From assembly GCF_963676685.1 (NCBI RefSeq), contig NC_092354.1:66228241-66292240 (forward strand): DNA of 64,000 nt, in the 5' to 3' direction. Below, piece after piece: positions 10,401 through 21,126 of the stretch. This stretch comes from Mytilus edulis (lineage: Eukaryota; Mollusca; Bivalvia; Mytilida; Mytilidae). The stretch's first letter is position 1. Every line of letters starts with the position of its first letter. The notes beneath the pieces were generated by a model. It worked only from the letters and a program-made list of their open reading frames with translations. It had not been told where the DNA came from and did not search any database. The translations under genes and the position numbers were made by a program.

Positions 10401-12754
10401 AATGAAAACAATACATTGCATTTAATAGTTTATACTCCAGGGTAGTCCAAATAATTACATGACGTCTTGAAAGGCTATTATAATTTTTTTCTTTGACGCC
10501 TTACGTCGAAGTTAGGCGTCAAAGAAAAATATTATAATAGCCTTTCAAGACGTTATAATTATTTGGACTAACTCCAGGGTAAATTATAAAGTATGTTTTT
10601 AATGTTTGAAAACAGTAGAATGTATTCACATTGTAAAGTCAGCCAGTTTGATACATTTTATGGAACTAGACTGAGCTTCTATTAGCAGCTTTAAATAATG
10701 AATTATTATCTTTATAACACTCACACTTCATACAAGTTGTCATGGTCAAATCGGTCCAGTTTGTCCCAATTCTTATCCCAAGAACGATAACTCCCAATAG
10801 ATTCTACATCTGTACTCCTGCCACTGAAATTGAAACATTCACCACTGACATTGAAATAGCGACTGAAGCTAGCAAATGTGGACTATTTTCTCTGCATATC
10901 AGACAAATAACAAAACTAAAAGCATGATGAAGCGACATAAAACGATAAAAACTCATATTGGAACATATTAATCTTTCTCTATTTGGAATTTTATTAAATC
11001 AGTGGTGCAAATAACCGTGTTTAAATAAGTAATAGGGAAAGTATAATCTCTTTCTTTTAACACTTGAAGATTTTATTTTATAAAAACTTTTAATGTATAG
11101 ATGATGAACAATCAGTCGGGTTTGATGCTTTGATATGGTATAATATCAGAATGAAGGGGGGATAGGACCTTTATCGGGACTCCGGAATCGGGTGTTTTTA
11201 AGCTCGGGATTTCGGGATTGACACTTTCGGGATCCGGGAATTCTTTTTTTCGAATTTCGGGATGTCGGGATTTAATTGTTTTAAATTCGGGACCTCGGGA
11301 TTTCGTGTTTTTAAGCCCGGGATTTCGGGATCAGGACCCCTCTTACCCTCCCTCAGAATGAATACATATGAATATTACGTTTTAAACGACCAAACACATT
11401 TACATAGTTACATAAATTCTCATTCTGAATAATTTTTGATACATTTGTATTCCACAATGAAGACTCGACTGATAAAACAATACAAACTATCCTACGAATC
11501 GAAGATCTTAAACTTAACGGCAAATTCAAAGTGGAAGATAATCTCTGGGTTATGGTAATGATTTTGTATTTTCTTTCTTTCTTTTATCGGATTTCTTCGA
11601 TTTTCCAGTCATTTGTTCAAATGAATTTAAAGCTTTATGAGTTTGGTTTTGAAACTAGTTTACAGCACTAAAAACCAACATGATCCTATACTGCTACTAT
11701 TGCATAGGTACTATTTCTGAACTTCAAATTTATAGTACTGGAAATTTACTTTAAATATAAGTACTTTCTTTACTTTAAACTTATTGTAATATTTAGGTAG
11801 TTGCATTTTACAATAGTTAATTTGTACATTTGGTACAGAAAAATAAATAAACAGTGATCACAATATTCCATGTTTCAAAATCATAACTTTAAGAGATTTG
11901 AAATAGACAAACTTTCGAAATGCTGAAAATGTACCGGTGGAACCAAAAATATATAGTATTCAAATTTCAAGTACAAATCAAGTACAAATCAAGTACTTTA
12001 AAATACAGATACCTAAATATTACAATAATTTTAAAGTAACAAAACAGTACTGAACATTAAAAGTATAGATTTCCAGTACTACATATTTTTGGTACAGTGA
12101 TAGTACCTAAATGCAAAAGTAGGTGTGTATAAGTAAAGCGATAAAGCATTTTGTTAGATTTAAACGACAAACCTGTTAACAAACCTTGAAAATTCATGGA
12201 TATTTTTCCTCTTTTGTGCCCCTGCTGCGGCTGCAGCGGCAGCAGCCTTCTTTTTCCCTCCTCCTCCTCCACAACAAGCGAACGGAAGGGGACACAAACA
12301 ACATAGCAATGGAAGTGCCAGGAAAAGAAATGTTGCGAGTCCAGCTAACACGCCAGCTAATACCGCTGTTTCATCGTCAGTCATACCAGTTATAGCAGAT
12401 GTTGACGTCTGTCCTTTGACTACTTCAGCATAGCCTAAAATGTTATGTTATTCGTTAAAACCTAGCTTGACATTATTATGATTGCCCTTACGTAGGAATA
12501 AAAGGACAGAATTATTGTAGACTATGAAAAAAAAATCTGGATTCAGAATATTTTTTTTTGTCATCTACTGGAACATAAAAAAAATCAAAATCATTTTTTT
12601 TAAGGAAAAAAACATACCCCTCCCGTCCCCCTTAAAGTTTAACAGTCGTTCCATAATAAATCAAGGGAAAGGTCCCACTCATCTGTTTATACTATACACT
12701 TACCAAACTCAGAGGAACATTCACACATGGCGTTCTCCGCAATCTTCACTGCTC
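7332..12754 (-). CDS. Single-pass membrane protein, last five exons (family unknown)
   Basis: Exons are 12754-12704, 12434-12185, 9548-9507, 8650-8339 and 7425-7332, with a TGA stop at 7334-7332. All have AG/GT borders and join in one frame to give about 248 residues. The order is a short Cys-containing segment (MCECSSEFG), a transmembrane helix (VLAGVLAGLATFLFLALPLL), a Cys-rich then Gly5-Lys3-Ala8 juxtamembrane stretch, and a cytoplasmic tail. The tail has an acidic helical part (MSEMEMRREMYEE), a Gly/Ser linker and a Tyr-rich end (ETEYIYERD, RVYYTYQRI) that could be phosphorylated (inference). The extracellular part lies upstream and was not located. I do not recognise the family. The tail shows no similarity to the neighbouring sushi protein. 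Confidence 0.75.
7426..8338. other. Intron with hairpin and a duplicated segment
   Basis: A hairpin at 7914-7973 pairs CAACCTTATTTTTATT with AATAAAAATAAGGTTG. A segment with ACTTCTATTCGG and TTGTCGACAT occurs twice, near 8100 and 8205. Confidence 0.5.
8339..8650 (-). CDS. Exon: acidic and Gly-rich cytoplasmic tail
   Basis: This 312-nt exon runs from a TTTCAG acceptor to a GTGAGT donor. It encodes VPDDEVETRLRELTRDGGWE, then an acidic/Met-rich helix, a Gly/Ser linker, and EYEISRHITM leading to ETEYIYERDIRG. The open frame on the plus strand here is only a shadow. Confidence 0.8.
9507..9548 (-). CDS. Small exon of membrane-protein tail
   Basis: This 42-nt exon lies between a TTTTGTAG acceptor and a GTATGT donor. 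It encodes DMKLPRVWLETLR and keeps the frame with both neighbours. Confidence 0.7.
9690..9823. mobile_element. hAT-like MITE copy with 5-bp TSD GGTGT
   Basis: It begins CAGTGGCGGATCCAG and ends GGATCCGCCTATG. The flanks GGTGT at 9685-9689 and 9824-9828 match exactly. The overlapping open frames at 9661-9985 come from this element and the adjacent repeat. Confidence 0.85.
9915..10095 (+). repeat. Retroelement 3'-tail repeat (TTTAGCGCT family)
   Basis: It contains GGTTTAGCGCTTCAAAACCA, TACCAAGTCAGGAATATGAC and GTCCATTCGTTTGATGTG. The same sequence occurs near 28.8, 48.8, 60.5 and 60.9 kb in either orientation. Confidence 0.75.
10443..10570. mobile_element. Perfect-type fold-back MITE, 9-bp TSD ACTCCAGGG
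   Basis: The arms are about 57 bp, starting TAGTCCAAATAATTA, with a 14-bp loop at 10501-10514. ACTCCAGGG flanks the element at 10434-10442 and 10571-10579. A solo end of the same family lies at 27207-27230. Confidence 0.88.
11155..11352. mobile_element. CGGGATTTCGGGA element with 9-bp TSD TCAGAATGA
   Basis: The ends AGGGGGGATAGGACC and GGACCCCTCTTACCCTCCC are inverted. TCAGAATGA occurs exactly at 11146-11154 and 11353-11361. The interior is made of GGGAT/TCGGGA blocks. A second copy, inverted, is at 50.9-51.3 kb. Confidence 0.85.
11690..12128. mobile_element. Long-TIR element next to the transmembrane exon
   Basis: The segment TTGCATAGGTACTATTTCTG through TATTGTAATATTTAGGTA is mirrored near 12015-12117 by TACCTAAATATTACAATAA and AGTACCTAAATGCAAAA. 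The arms are about 110-130 bp and imperfect, and the right arm ends 60 bp from exon 12434-12185. Confidence 0.65.
12185..12434 (-). CDS. Exon: transmembrane helix with Gly/Lys/Ala juxtamembrane run
   Basis: This 250-nt exon runs from a TTTTAG acceptor to a GTTTGT donor. It encodes YAEVVKGQTSTSAITGM, a strong hydrophobic helix, a CCLCPLPFACC palmitoylation-like cysteine cluster, then GGGGGKKK and eight alanines. The alanines are encoded by mixed GCN codons, so the run is not a simple trinucleotide expansion. Confidence 0.8.
12704..12754 (-). CDS. Exon: membrane-proximal ectodomain, Cys-X-Cys
   Basis: This 51-nt exon lies between a TTTAACAG acceptor and a GTAAGTG donor. It encodes AVKIAENAMCECSSEF and shares a split Gly codon with the next exon. 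It enters in phase 1 (2 nt complete a codon started upstream), so at least one further 5' exon exists. Confidence 0.7.
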
Positions 12755-15300
12755 CTGTTAAATAAATGAACAAATTTAAGGAGAATATAAATGCTTTTGA
12801 AAAGTAAGTTTAAACTAGCAAAATGTGTGTCTGTAGCACATATCGAGCACCTGATTTTAGTTACCCTTGACCAAACTTATAGTTATTTAAAAAATCATTT
12901 TCATGATTCAGAATAGACTATTATCATGAGTGCATCTAAGTACATCATAAGCCTATTTGGCTGGCTGATTATTTTGTATTTTAAAACATGTATTTACTTG
13001 TATATTCAGGTTGCACTATTATTAATTCTTCTTCAGAAGAAGAGTCCTGGTGTATGATTATTTCCTATTACATCTCTGGTTATGTTTGGCGATATTTAAA
13101 AGAATTCCTGTCCCCCTCCACCGGGTCTACCCTTTGTAAACAGACCAGGCAGGTCCTTTTTTTTTATAACTGGATGTCATAGCATGTTCACATGGTTGGT
13201 TTTATTTGTCCAGTTATCAGTAGTTTGTGCTAAATTTGAATGTATTTATTTAGATTATCAATTCGTTTTCTTTCACTGTTGAAATGGAAACGTATTATTT
13301 TAAGAATAAAAAAATCCAACTTTTTTACCAAGGGGCTTTTTTTTTACCCGGGTGGGGGGGGGGGGGGGGATGGAAACCCATTACATTTAGCATTTACTTT
13401 TCTTTTCGCCTTTTGCAATTTTTTGCTTTTGCTTTTAATTTTCGTTTTTGTTTTTCAATTTTAATGTAGTTTTTAAACGGATCTAGTCGGAACAAATAAT
13501 ATAAGACTCGGTCTGTGGGTAATTGCTAGTATCAAACTTCGAACGGAATATGCTAATAATAATATGCGTAAGGTGCAAATATTCGCTGATTCAATTTTTA
13601 TCTGGCGATATTTTATAGTATGATCAACAATATGTCCGTATGAGGTGACAGGTGTGTCGGTAGAATATTACCACGCAAACTAGAATTGAAAATGTTTGCA
13701 GAGGCGGATTAAGTGGGGGCAGTAGGGCCGTCCGCCCTCCCTTTTTGGGAAAAAATTTGGTTGCTTATATAGGGAATCACTGAAGCGTCACTGGAGCGGG
13801 TCCCTTCTTAGCAGTCAGTGGGCCCACACTTGTGAAAATTTCTGGATCCGCCACTGGTTTGGGTCTTAAAGTAAAGATTGAAAATCCAATTCAAATTGGT
13901 CCTGGCTGTAGACCTTAACTTTGTTTTCTATTCAATAAGTCTCATTCCAGAATAATAAAATGTATTGTTTAATAATATGTTCTTAAAATATAGCGTTTGC
14001 GTCTGTTCAACACTCTGAAGTTTGTATGTTGATCGTTAGTTTTGCTTTAATTTCTTTTATTGTCGGATTGTCGGATAGTTATTTTCATGGTTTTTTTTTT
14101 GGTTTTTTTTTTTTGTGTATTTCTACTTGTCATACGTGTTAATCAATGATTTTTTTTCGCCCTGAAAAATAGTTGTTTTATGTATAGTTTTTCAAATATT
14201 CTAGGGTGACACTTTCCTTCCGAAAAAGAGAAAAACATACCTGTTTACTTCGTGTTATATCGACAATAATTTAGTGAAAGTACTTATTTATTTATCTATA
14301 TTCTAGTTGTTTATCTATTACCTTAAGTTGTTTTTCAACATTTATAAAAATATACAATAATTGTCCTTTTACAAAATTTAATAGGATTTAAATAGTTTTA
14401 TGATGTCAGTTTCCAAACAAAAATAAAACTATTTATTTGTATCTGTTGATCTGAATGTCGACATCAATTTACAGATATACATCTCAAAAATTCTTTAGTT
14501 CGTTTGACAAGTCAACAACCGAAGGGCAATAACATGTGTGTATTCCCTTTGCAACAATGCATGTTTTAGGATGGTGGTTTTGACAATTAAATATCTCCTA
14601 TCCCCGGGGCACTACATTTTATCTGGCCATCAAACTGGTGTTTATGACTAACACGATGTATAATGAGACGGTGACAATTCTGTGCTCAGACGAAATACAC
14701 AGAAAACTGTGTAAGTTAAGACTGAATTGCTGTTGTAGTTGCTGTTAGTAATGTCAGCTAAGGTCATCTGAAGTACAGATTGATCAGTGGAAAGTAGACT
14801 ACTTTTTTGCGAAATATTATGATTTGTTAAGGGTTTTGATGGGGTTTACGGGAAATGACGGGACAAAAAACACGTATAAAAAGGATAAACAAATTAAGAT
14901 TATGGAAAAATAGACCACAAAGGAAAAACAATTAGAGAATTATACATTGTGCTGAAAATAAGGACTAGAGAATCATAGGCAAAATGAATAAAGAATAGAA
15001 AAATCACGGACCAACCATTCAAACTCTTTCATATTTTATATGTGAAATAATTATCAAAAATTTATTTCCACCTGCGATGCTCATTACAACGAATTTTAAA
15101 AGCACAAAGCACACACTAATAACTAACTTACATTAAACTATACTTATACGTATCACATTTATGAATTGTATAATACAAATAAAGCATTTAGACTCTTTGA
15201 TTGAATGTTTATCGTTTAAGTCCAATATCAACTCAAACATTGTTTGGTTCAGATGTGGATTATCTGTGAAAAGTCTATCTGTCAGAGAAGAAAACCATTT
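12755..15300. other. Gene-free stretch upstream of the 7.3-12.8 kb gene
   Basis: No exon is supported. There is a poly-G run at about 13355-13370 and T-rich tracts near 14090-14115. A short plus-strand open frame at about 14584-14730 contains RGTTFYLAI but lacks clear splice sites. Confidence 0.4.
13699..13856. mobile_element. hAT-like MITE copy with 5-bp TSD GTTTG
   Basis: The left end is CAGAGGCGGATT and the right end is CTGGATCCGCCACTG. GTTTG matches exactly at 13694-13698 and 13857-13861. Confidence 0.88.
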
Positions 15301-15307
15301 TTTTCTC

Positions 15308-16358
15308 ACAGGCCTCTACATTAACATTTTTTCTAACTTGTCCCTTCGGACAAGTGGCAAGAAAATCAGCTTGTCCGAACTCTTAACTCACTTGTCCGAA
15401 TTCATAATTGAAAATCTAACATATTGATGATTTATGCAATAATAACACTTGGGCTTTGATTGTACCTAATAAAAGGAGCATTTTGTAATGTTATATGAAT
15501 ACCGCATCAAAATACATTTCATTATTTCAGAATGAAAGTTTTTTTGCAAGACTGTGTTCTCTGACTCAATGTCACTATCATTTGTCAATCATTAAATCAT
15601 CATTTCTTCCCAAACCACTACGTTCCCCTATGGACCTATTCATTCTTTAGTAGTGGTATGGGTTAAACCAAGGATGTAAATACACCTGGCCACCTTGAAC
15701 ATGTATATGAGTAAACCTTTTTAATTTATTGATGATGTCAAAACTAGCTTTTACAATTTATTTTGATTTGTATATACATTGATATATGATCATGAAGTAC
15801 ATACACATTTCACTAAAAAATCTGCCTTTTTAGATTTTTTTTTTTTTTTTTTTTTCATCTTAAATATTTATATCACATGTCATAGATCTTATCAAATAAA
15901 ACGTGTCCTCTTTTAATGTATTGTTATGCATAAAAGCAAAATCAAATGAAACATACTTTAATTTAATATTTTAAAGTTTAGGTAAAACTCCATATGGAGG
16001 TGCTCCTAATTCAAGGAAGCTTATACTAAGAAGATACATTAACATTGGTTTCTTTCCCCTTACTTATATCCCCCTGGTCAATGGCTGCCAGCATGTTCAA
16101 TACTCCGGCAAATCAGAGACATATTATACAAGTTTTATATGTCTCTGGTTCAATCAATGATTAATTATTTCATTAAGTATGATCAATAAAACAATCATTC
16201 ATATTTTTGGGAATGTATAAGTCTTGAATTTGATCTATTTTTATCTGACCTTGATTTTTCACTTGTCCCATCGGACAAGTAGTATGGTGAATCTACTTGC
16301 CCGACACCTGTGTGCACTTGTCCCGGACAATCGGACAAGCGTTAATGTCGAGCCCTGT
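15308..16358. mobile_element. TIR-bounded element with ACTTGTCC hairpins
   Basis: The left end AGGCCTCTACATTAAC and the right end GTTAATGTCGAGCCCT are inverted repeats about 1.05 kb apart. Both inner ends carry clusters of ACTTGTCC..GGACAAGT hairpins (near 15332, 15366, 15390, 16260 and 16315). The middle contains poly-T at about 15835-15857. No intact coding frame is present. Confidence 0.6.
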
Positions 16359-18365
16359 TCTCTATTTTTTTATCTGCACCGTTTTATCGGGAGCTTTTTA
16401 TATTGTTTGGTGTTATTGTCAATTGCGCGATAAAAGACAAAATACATGTGAAATGTTCTCCAATAGATGAGAGATGTGATAGAAAGGTATGATCGGTTAC
16501 CTTTTTCACTTCATTTAACAATAAGGGACATTTTCAGTACGTTCCTGAATCTTTAAAATCACTCAAAGGACCAAAATTTCACGCATGTGCCTTGTGCTTG
16601 GTTCTATACGTTTTTCATTTTAAACCCAAAATGTGCGCAAACGCAAATGTGTCCCTCGTGTGGTTTTTTAAATAGTTGATCTTACATAAATACTTGTACT
16701 CTCTGCACAGTAAACCAAACACTTTGGAATATACATTGTATCTCAATCATTGATGGATTTTTTTTAAAACTTTTATACCTTTTCTGAGTTCCCAAATTTC
16801 ATCAAAATTTAATAAAAAAGCGGGTCGTCGTCTCATTAGCGAGTATATTTATTCATATTTGGTTCCAGAGTAAATCTAATGAAACATTTTATAAAATTGT
16901 ATTTCAACATTCAACAGCAACGCAAATAGGACTGTATATTTTCATAACTTATATAACTTTGATACTACAATTACACCAAGTTGCATCGCCATTCCAAACC
17001 TTACGTTTTGAATAGTGAAAGTAAAATTTAAAAACCCTTTGATTTTCATTTACAAGCTCAATGTAAATGCAATCAATAGCTTAATTTGATGCATACATGT
17101 CAAGAAACTGCAAAAATTAATCAGTTTCCAAATATAGATTTTTATTTTTACAGCTTCATTTACACATCCCAGTAAAAACTGATTAATCAACCGAAATGAC
17201 CAATTTAGACCACATTGACTTTTTGTGTTTCCATGTTCAACATTTCCTATTTTTTATATGCTATAACTTAACAATTCACTACAGTTTCCTTACGAACAAA
17301 TCTTAATCATAGTTTTTACACATTCTTTTACATATTGTTGTCTGTACAAATTTTATGCATGCATGTTTATTTCGTATTGAAAACTGTTTAAGCGGCTAGA
17401 ATTTGATGAAAAATATAATATACGAATTGAACAATAGTAATGCTTTCATACAAGTTTTTAAAACATTTTTAACAGTGTCTGTTTAAATTTCAAGGAACCA
17501 AGTTCACGTTCGTAAAAAAAGAGGTTTGAATTTTTTGAAAAAAAATAAGATGGTGCAAGATATTTTTGAAATTTAAAACTTAAAATACATACCAAGAGAC
17601 ATAATGAACAAATTTTGTCCGTCGAAAAAATAATGTTTCCGAAAATATCCACTTGTTTCTTGAATTAAAACAACATCTAACTTTACTTTGTTAGTAAAAA
17701 AAAGCCAGAGGCTATTCGAATGTTGTCAATTCATTCGTGACTTATAAATGATACTCCTTAGCCAAAGGGATAGATAAAGATGAAGAAGTTATACTGCGTT
17801 GATAAATGAGACATTCATTTGCAGTGGCGGATCCAGGATATATATATATGATTAAAACTTTGTTTCCCCAAGTACAGACTCGGTAAAAATTAAAAAGTCT
17901 TTTTATCATTTTAAACATATACGTATCGTGTTTTTACATTGATATTTTTATTTGAAATGATAAATAGGCAGTTTGAAATTTATTCATGCATTAATTTAAT
18001 TATTTATTGGTGATTAGCTGACGCATCCTCCTCATCTTGTGGTCTATTTCACCTCAACTTCAATAAACGGAAACCTTTTCAGAAGCGAGATTTAATTATA
18101 TATGTACCAAATCAGATTTTCAAACTGATACGTATGAAAAAACTGTTATTGGGAAAATAGATCAGTATTGGTGATGGCCAGAGACAGCAAGCCAACAAAA
18201 CTAAAAAGGTTAGAAATGTGCAATATGTTTCTCAATAAAAACCCAACCTCCTGCAACCATTTTATTAATTATGTACTTACTGACTCACGTGTGCTTATGT
18301 TTAAGGTGTCAGATCGCATTTTGATAGTCCTGTCCTCATACATCATCAGTTGCATGTGTATCCAG
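16359..18365. other. AT-rich stretch without recognisable genes
   Basis: No exon is supported. A solo hAT-like MITE end (CAGTGGCGGATCCAG) lies at about 17822-17836, with a short TA run after it. Confidence 0.4.
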
Positions 18366-18367
18366 TC

Positions 18368-19030
18368 TTTATCAGGGTAATTATAAAGAAGATGTGGTAT
18401 GATTGCCAATGAGACAACTCTCCACAAGATACCAAAATGACACAGAAATTAACAATAACATGTCATCGTACGGCCTTTAACAATGAGCAAAGCCCATACC
18501 GCATAGTCAGCTATAAAAGACCCCGAAATGACAATGTAAAACAATTCAAACGAGAAAACTAACGGCCTTATTTATTTAAAATAAATGAAGGAAAAACAAA
18601 TATGTAGCACATAAACAAACGACAACCACTGAATTACACGCTCCTGACTTGGGATAGGCACATACATACATAATGTGGCGGGGTTAAACATGTTAGCGGG
18701 ATCCAAACCCTCCCTCTAACCTGGGACAGTGGTATAACAGTACAACATAAGAACGAACTATAAAAATCAGTTGAAAATGGCTTAACTTATCAGATAGACA
18801 AAAATACAAGTGGACGTGGCCGGGTACTTAATTATACATCCAAACAACAAAAAGACACTAGGAACAGATATGAGAGTACTCGCAGTTAACTGACCGCTAT
18901 AGTTCAAAACCACTAACAACTAAAAAAAGAAATCATGCATCAGCTAAGACTAAATTATCAATCCGTACACATCCAACATCCAATGGATTTAGTCTAAGGA
19001 CGTCATCAACAGTCAGAGAAAATGTTACAT
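18368..19030 (-). mobile_element. Retroelement 3' tail, minus orientation (family with GAGACAACTCTCCAC)
   Basis: It contains GATGTGGTATGATTGCCAAT, GAGACAACTCTCCACAAGAT, CCATACCGCATAGTCAGCTA and AATGTGGCGGGGTTAAACAT. The same family appears at position 1, near 1285, and near 35.0, 58.5, 58.9 and 63.2 kb. The element's 3' end is at the low-coordinate side. Confidence 0.75.
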
Positions 19031-19039
19031 TATTGTTTA

Positions 19040-19345
19040 ATGTAAGGGTGAAGGTTGGTACCTAGTAAAACGTTTGAACCCGCCGTAATTGTTCAAAGTC
19101 AGGAACCTGATGTTCAGTGTTTGTCGTTTGTTGATGTGGTTCATAACTGTTTCTCGTTTTTTTAACAGTTTGAAAGGTTTTACACTGTCTAGTATTTTTA
19201 GGGCCTTTTATATCCTGCTACTCGGTGTGAGTCAACTCTCAGTGTTGACGACTGTAATCAAACTTGACCTATAATGGTTTACTTTTACAAATTATGACTT
19301 GGAGGGTTGTCTCATTGGCACTCATATACTACATCTTCTTATACC
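19040..19345 (+). mobile_element. Retroelement 3' tail, plus orientation (pairs with the copy at 18.4-19.0 kb)
   Basis: It ends GGAGGGTTGTCTCATTGGCA, then CTCATATACTACATCTTCTT, which is the reverse complement of the start of the neighbouring copy. The two tails lie head to head. Confidence 0.7.
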
Positions 19346-19983
19346 TACTAGTATTGTTTTTGAATGTAGTTGTTGTTATTGATGTAATTATATTTTCTGG
19401 TAGTTTTTTCCATGTTTTACTACTCGTAGTTTTAAGACATATGTGCTAAGTTCTGTTCTAGATCTCTGCTGATGTATTTTCAGACTAACCTCGTATCCCC
19501 ATCTCGTACGTAGTCATCGTGGTCATGTCTTTCCATAGTTAAACAAATTGTGTGTCTGCATTTTAATTAGATTGGTGTGTCTGATTCAAATTTAATAAAA
19601 CTCATATATACACATTGCTACGAACCACACCACGCAGACAGAGCATACATTTTTGCAGTTAGTAGACGTCAGTTTTTAAAGAGTATATATGTGTGGAGTG
19701 AAGTCACGGCCGTGAAACTTGTTATTAAAAAAAATATGTGAACAGTGAAGAATCAGTATAGAATCCTGTGCATGGAATATCTTTGTATATATTTGGTCAA
19801 CTCGTACACACTGTTTCCTGTTTGAAAAGTCACGATTTTTTTAGAAGTTTTAAAGTGCTTCAAACTTCAGGATCATCTGATGAAAGATTTTTGACACTTT
19901 TTTTTTATTCAATTAGTTTATGTGAAAGATTTAAACTAAATTAAATGATTAAGTCATTAAAGACGCTCAATGCAAATTCAAGC

Positions 19984-20053
19984 CAGTGGCGGATCCAGAA
20001 ATTTTCATAAGTGGCCTGCCCCCCCCCCCCCCCCCCCCCTAAATCCGCCTCTG
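19984..20053. mobile_element. Short hAT-like MITE copy with 5-bp TSD CAAGC
   Basis: The ends are CAGTGGCGGATCCAG and AAATCCGCCTCTG around a poly-C run. CAAGC matches exactly at 19979-19983 and 20054-20058. Confidence 0.88.
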
Positions 20054-20319
20054 CAAGCTGAACTATGAAAAATCTATGCCATAATATGTGACTTTCAGGT
20101 GTTTTTTGTCAAATGAATGTGGCCGCATCCGTGTTCAGTCCCATTTATATATGTTACAAGTACACACCCGTGATATCGCGGGTCCGTGACTGAATTAAAG
20201 TATATAACTATGCCGAAGCCTTATTTTAGTAATTGGTATTGTCATCTGATAAGTCATGTCGATTATAAGATACACATTTTTCTCTGCTTTCAAATCTTTC
20301 TGTTCGAACCCGTCGACCT

Positions 20320-20650
20320 GGAACTTATCAATTATTGGAAATATTAATTATTTGGAAAACAAAAGGTTCTGGCTATCCAGGAATGGAGTATTTTTTAATC
20401 AAACAATTTGACAATGATTGAATTTAGTAGTGTCAGTCCTTTGATTATGACCCGTGTATATAGCAAAATCCTAAATACACCTTTTGGTGGTGCGCCTGTC
20501 AAATGCGGAACGTACAGATAAGGTAATAGCTAACAGGTAAATATACTATTGGTATCGGTATCGGATTAGACCCGGCACTTGTTAATTATTGGCAATATTA
20601 ATTATGTGGAAAACAAAAGGGTCTGGAGTGGTGTAATTTTTAATCTACAC
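20320..20650. repeat. Two direct copies of a 75-bp segment
   Basis: ATTATTGGAAATATTAATTA, TTTGGAAAACAAAAGG and TTTTTAATC recur in the same order near 20330-20400 and 20585-20645. Confidence 0.6.
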
Positions 20651-20965
20651 CATTGTCCTATATTAGTTATATATAGAGTTGAGTTCTTTCATTTGTCGTT
20701 TTTACCCGATGACGGCTGACAAATTGGACCTCGTAATTTTAGTATTATAGATGTACGTATTATCATCAAATACAACTTACATTTAAATATTAAGAATAAA
20801 CACATATGCGGCCACTAGTACCCGATACACGTGCATTGTATAGTACACATATCTCATATTTATGTCACAGAAGTTTTCTATTTTCCAATAAATAGTTACA
20901 ATAACAATTTGAATTTGTAAAACTGCTATATTTTCGGGATAAAACAGGGTTCTTACTGAGCCTAC

Positions 20966-21126
20966 CAGGCGCGGATCCAGAGGGGGGGGGGGGGGTTCCG
21001 GGGGTTGAAACCCCTCCTTTTTTTTGGGCCGATCAATGCAATTGAATGGGAGCATATAGCTGGAACCCCCCTTTACTCTGGGTTGGGACCCCCCCCCCCT
21101 TTTTAAAATGGCTGGATCCGCCCCTG
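20966..21126. mobile_element. hAT-like MITE copy with 5-bp TSD CCTAC
   Basis: It starts CAGGCGCGGATCCAG and ends CTGGATCCGCCCCTG. CCTAC matches exactly at 20961-20965 and 21127-21131. The minus open frame over it is a by-product. Confidence 0.9.

Noticed and set aside
14584-14730. Plus-strand frame with RGTTFYLAI resembling IgGFc-binding-type domains
   Set aside because: It is only about 45 codons long, with no convincing splice acceptor before it. The similarity is too slight to call an exon.
20783-21055. 90-codon minus-strand frame with a proline run
   Set aside because: It is generated by the hAT-like MITE at 20966-21126 and its poly-G core.
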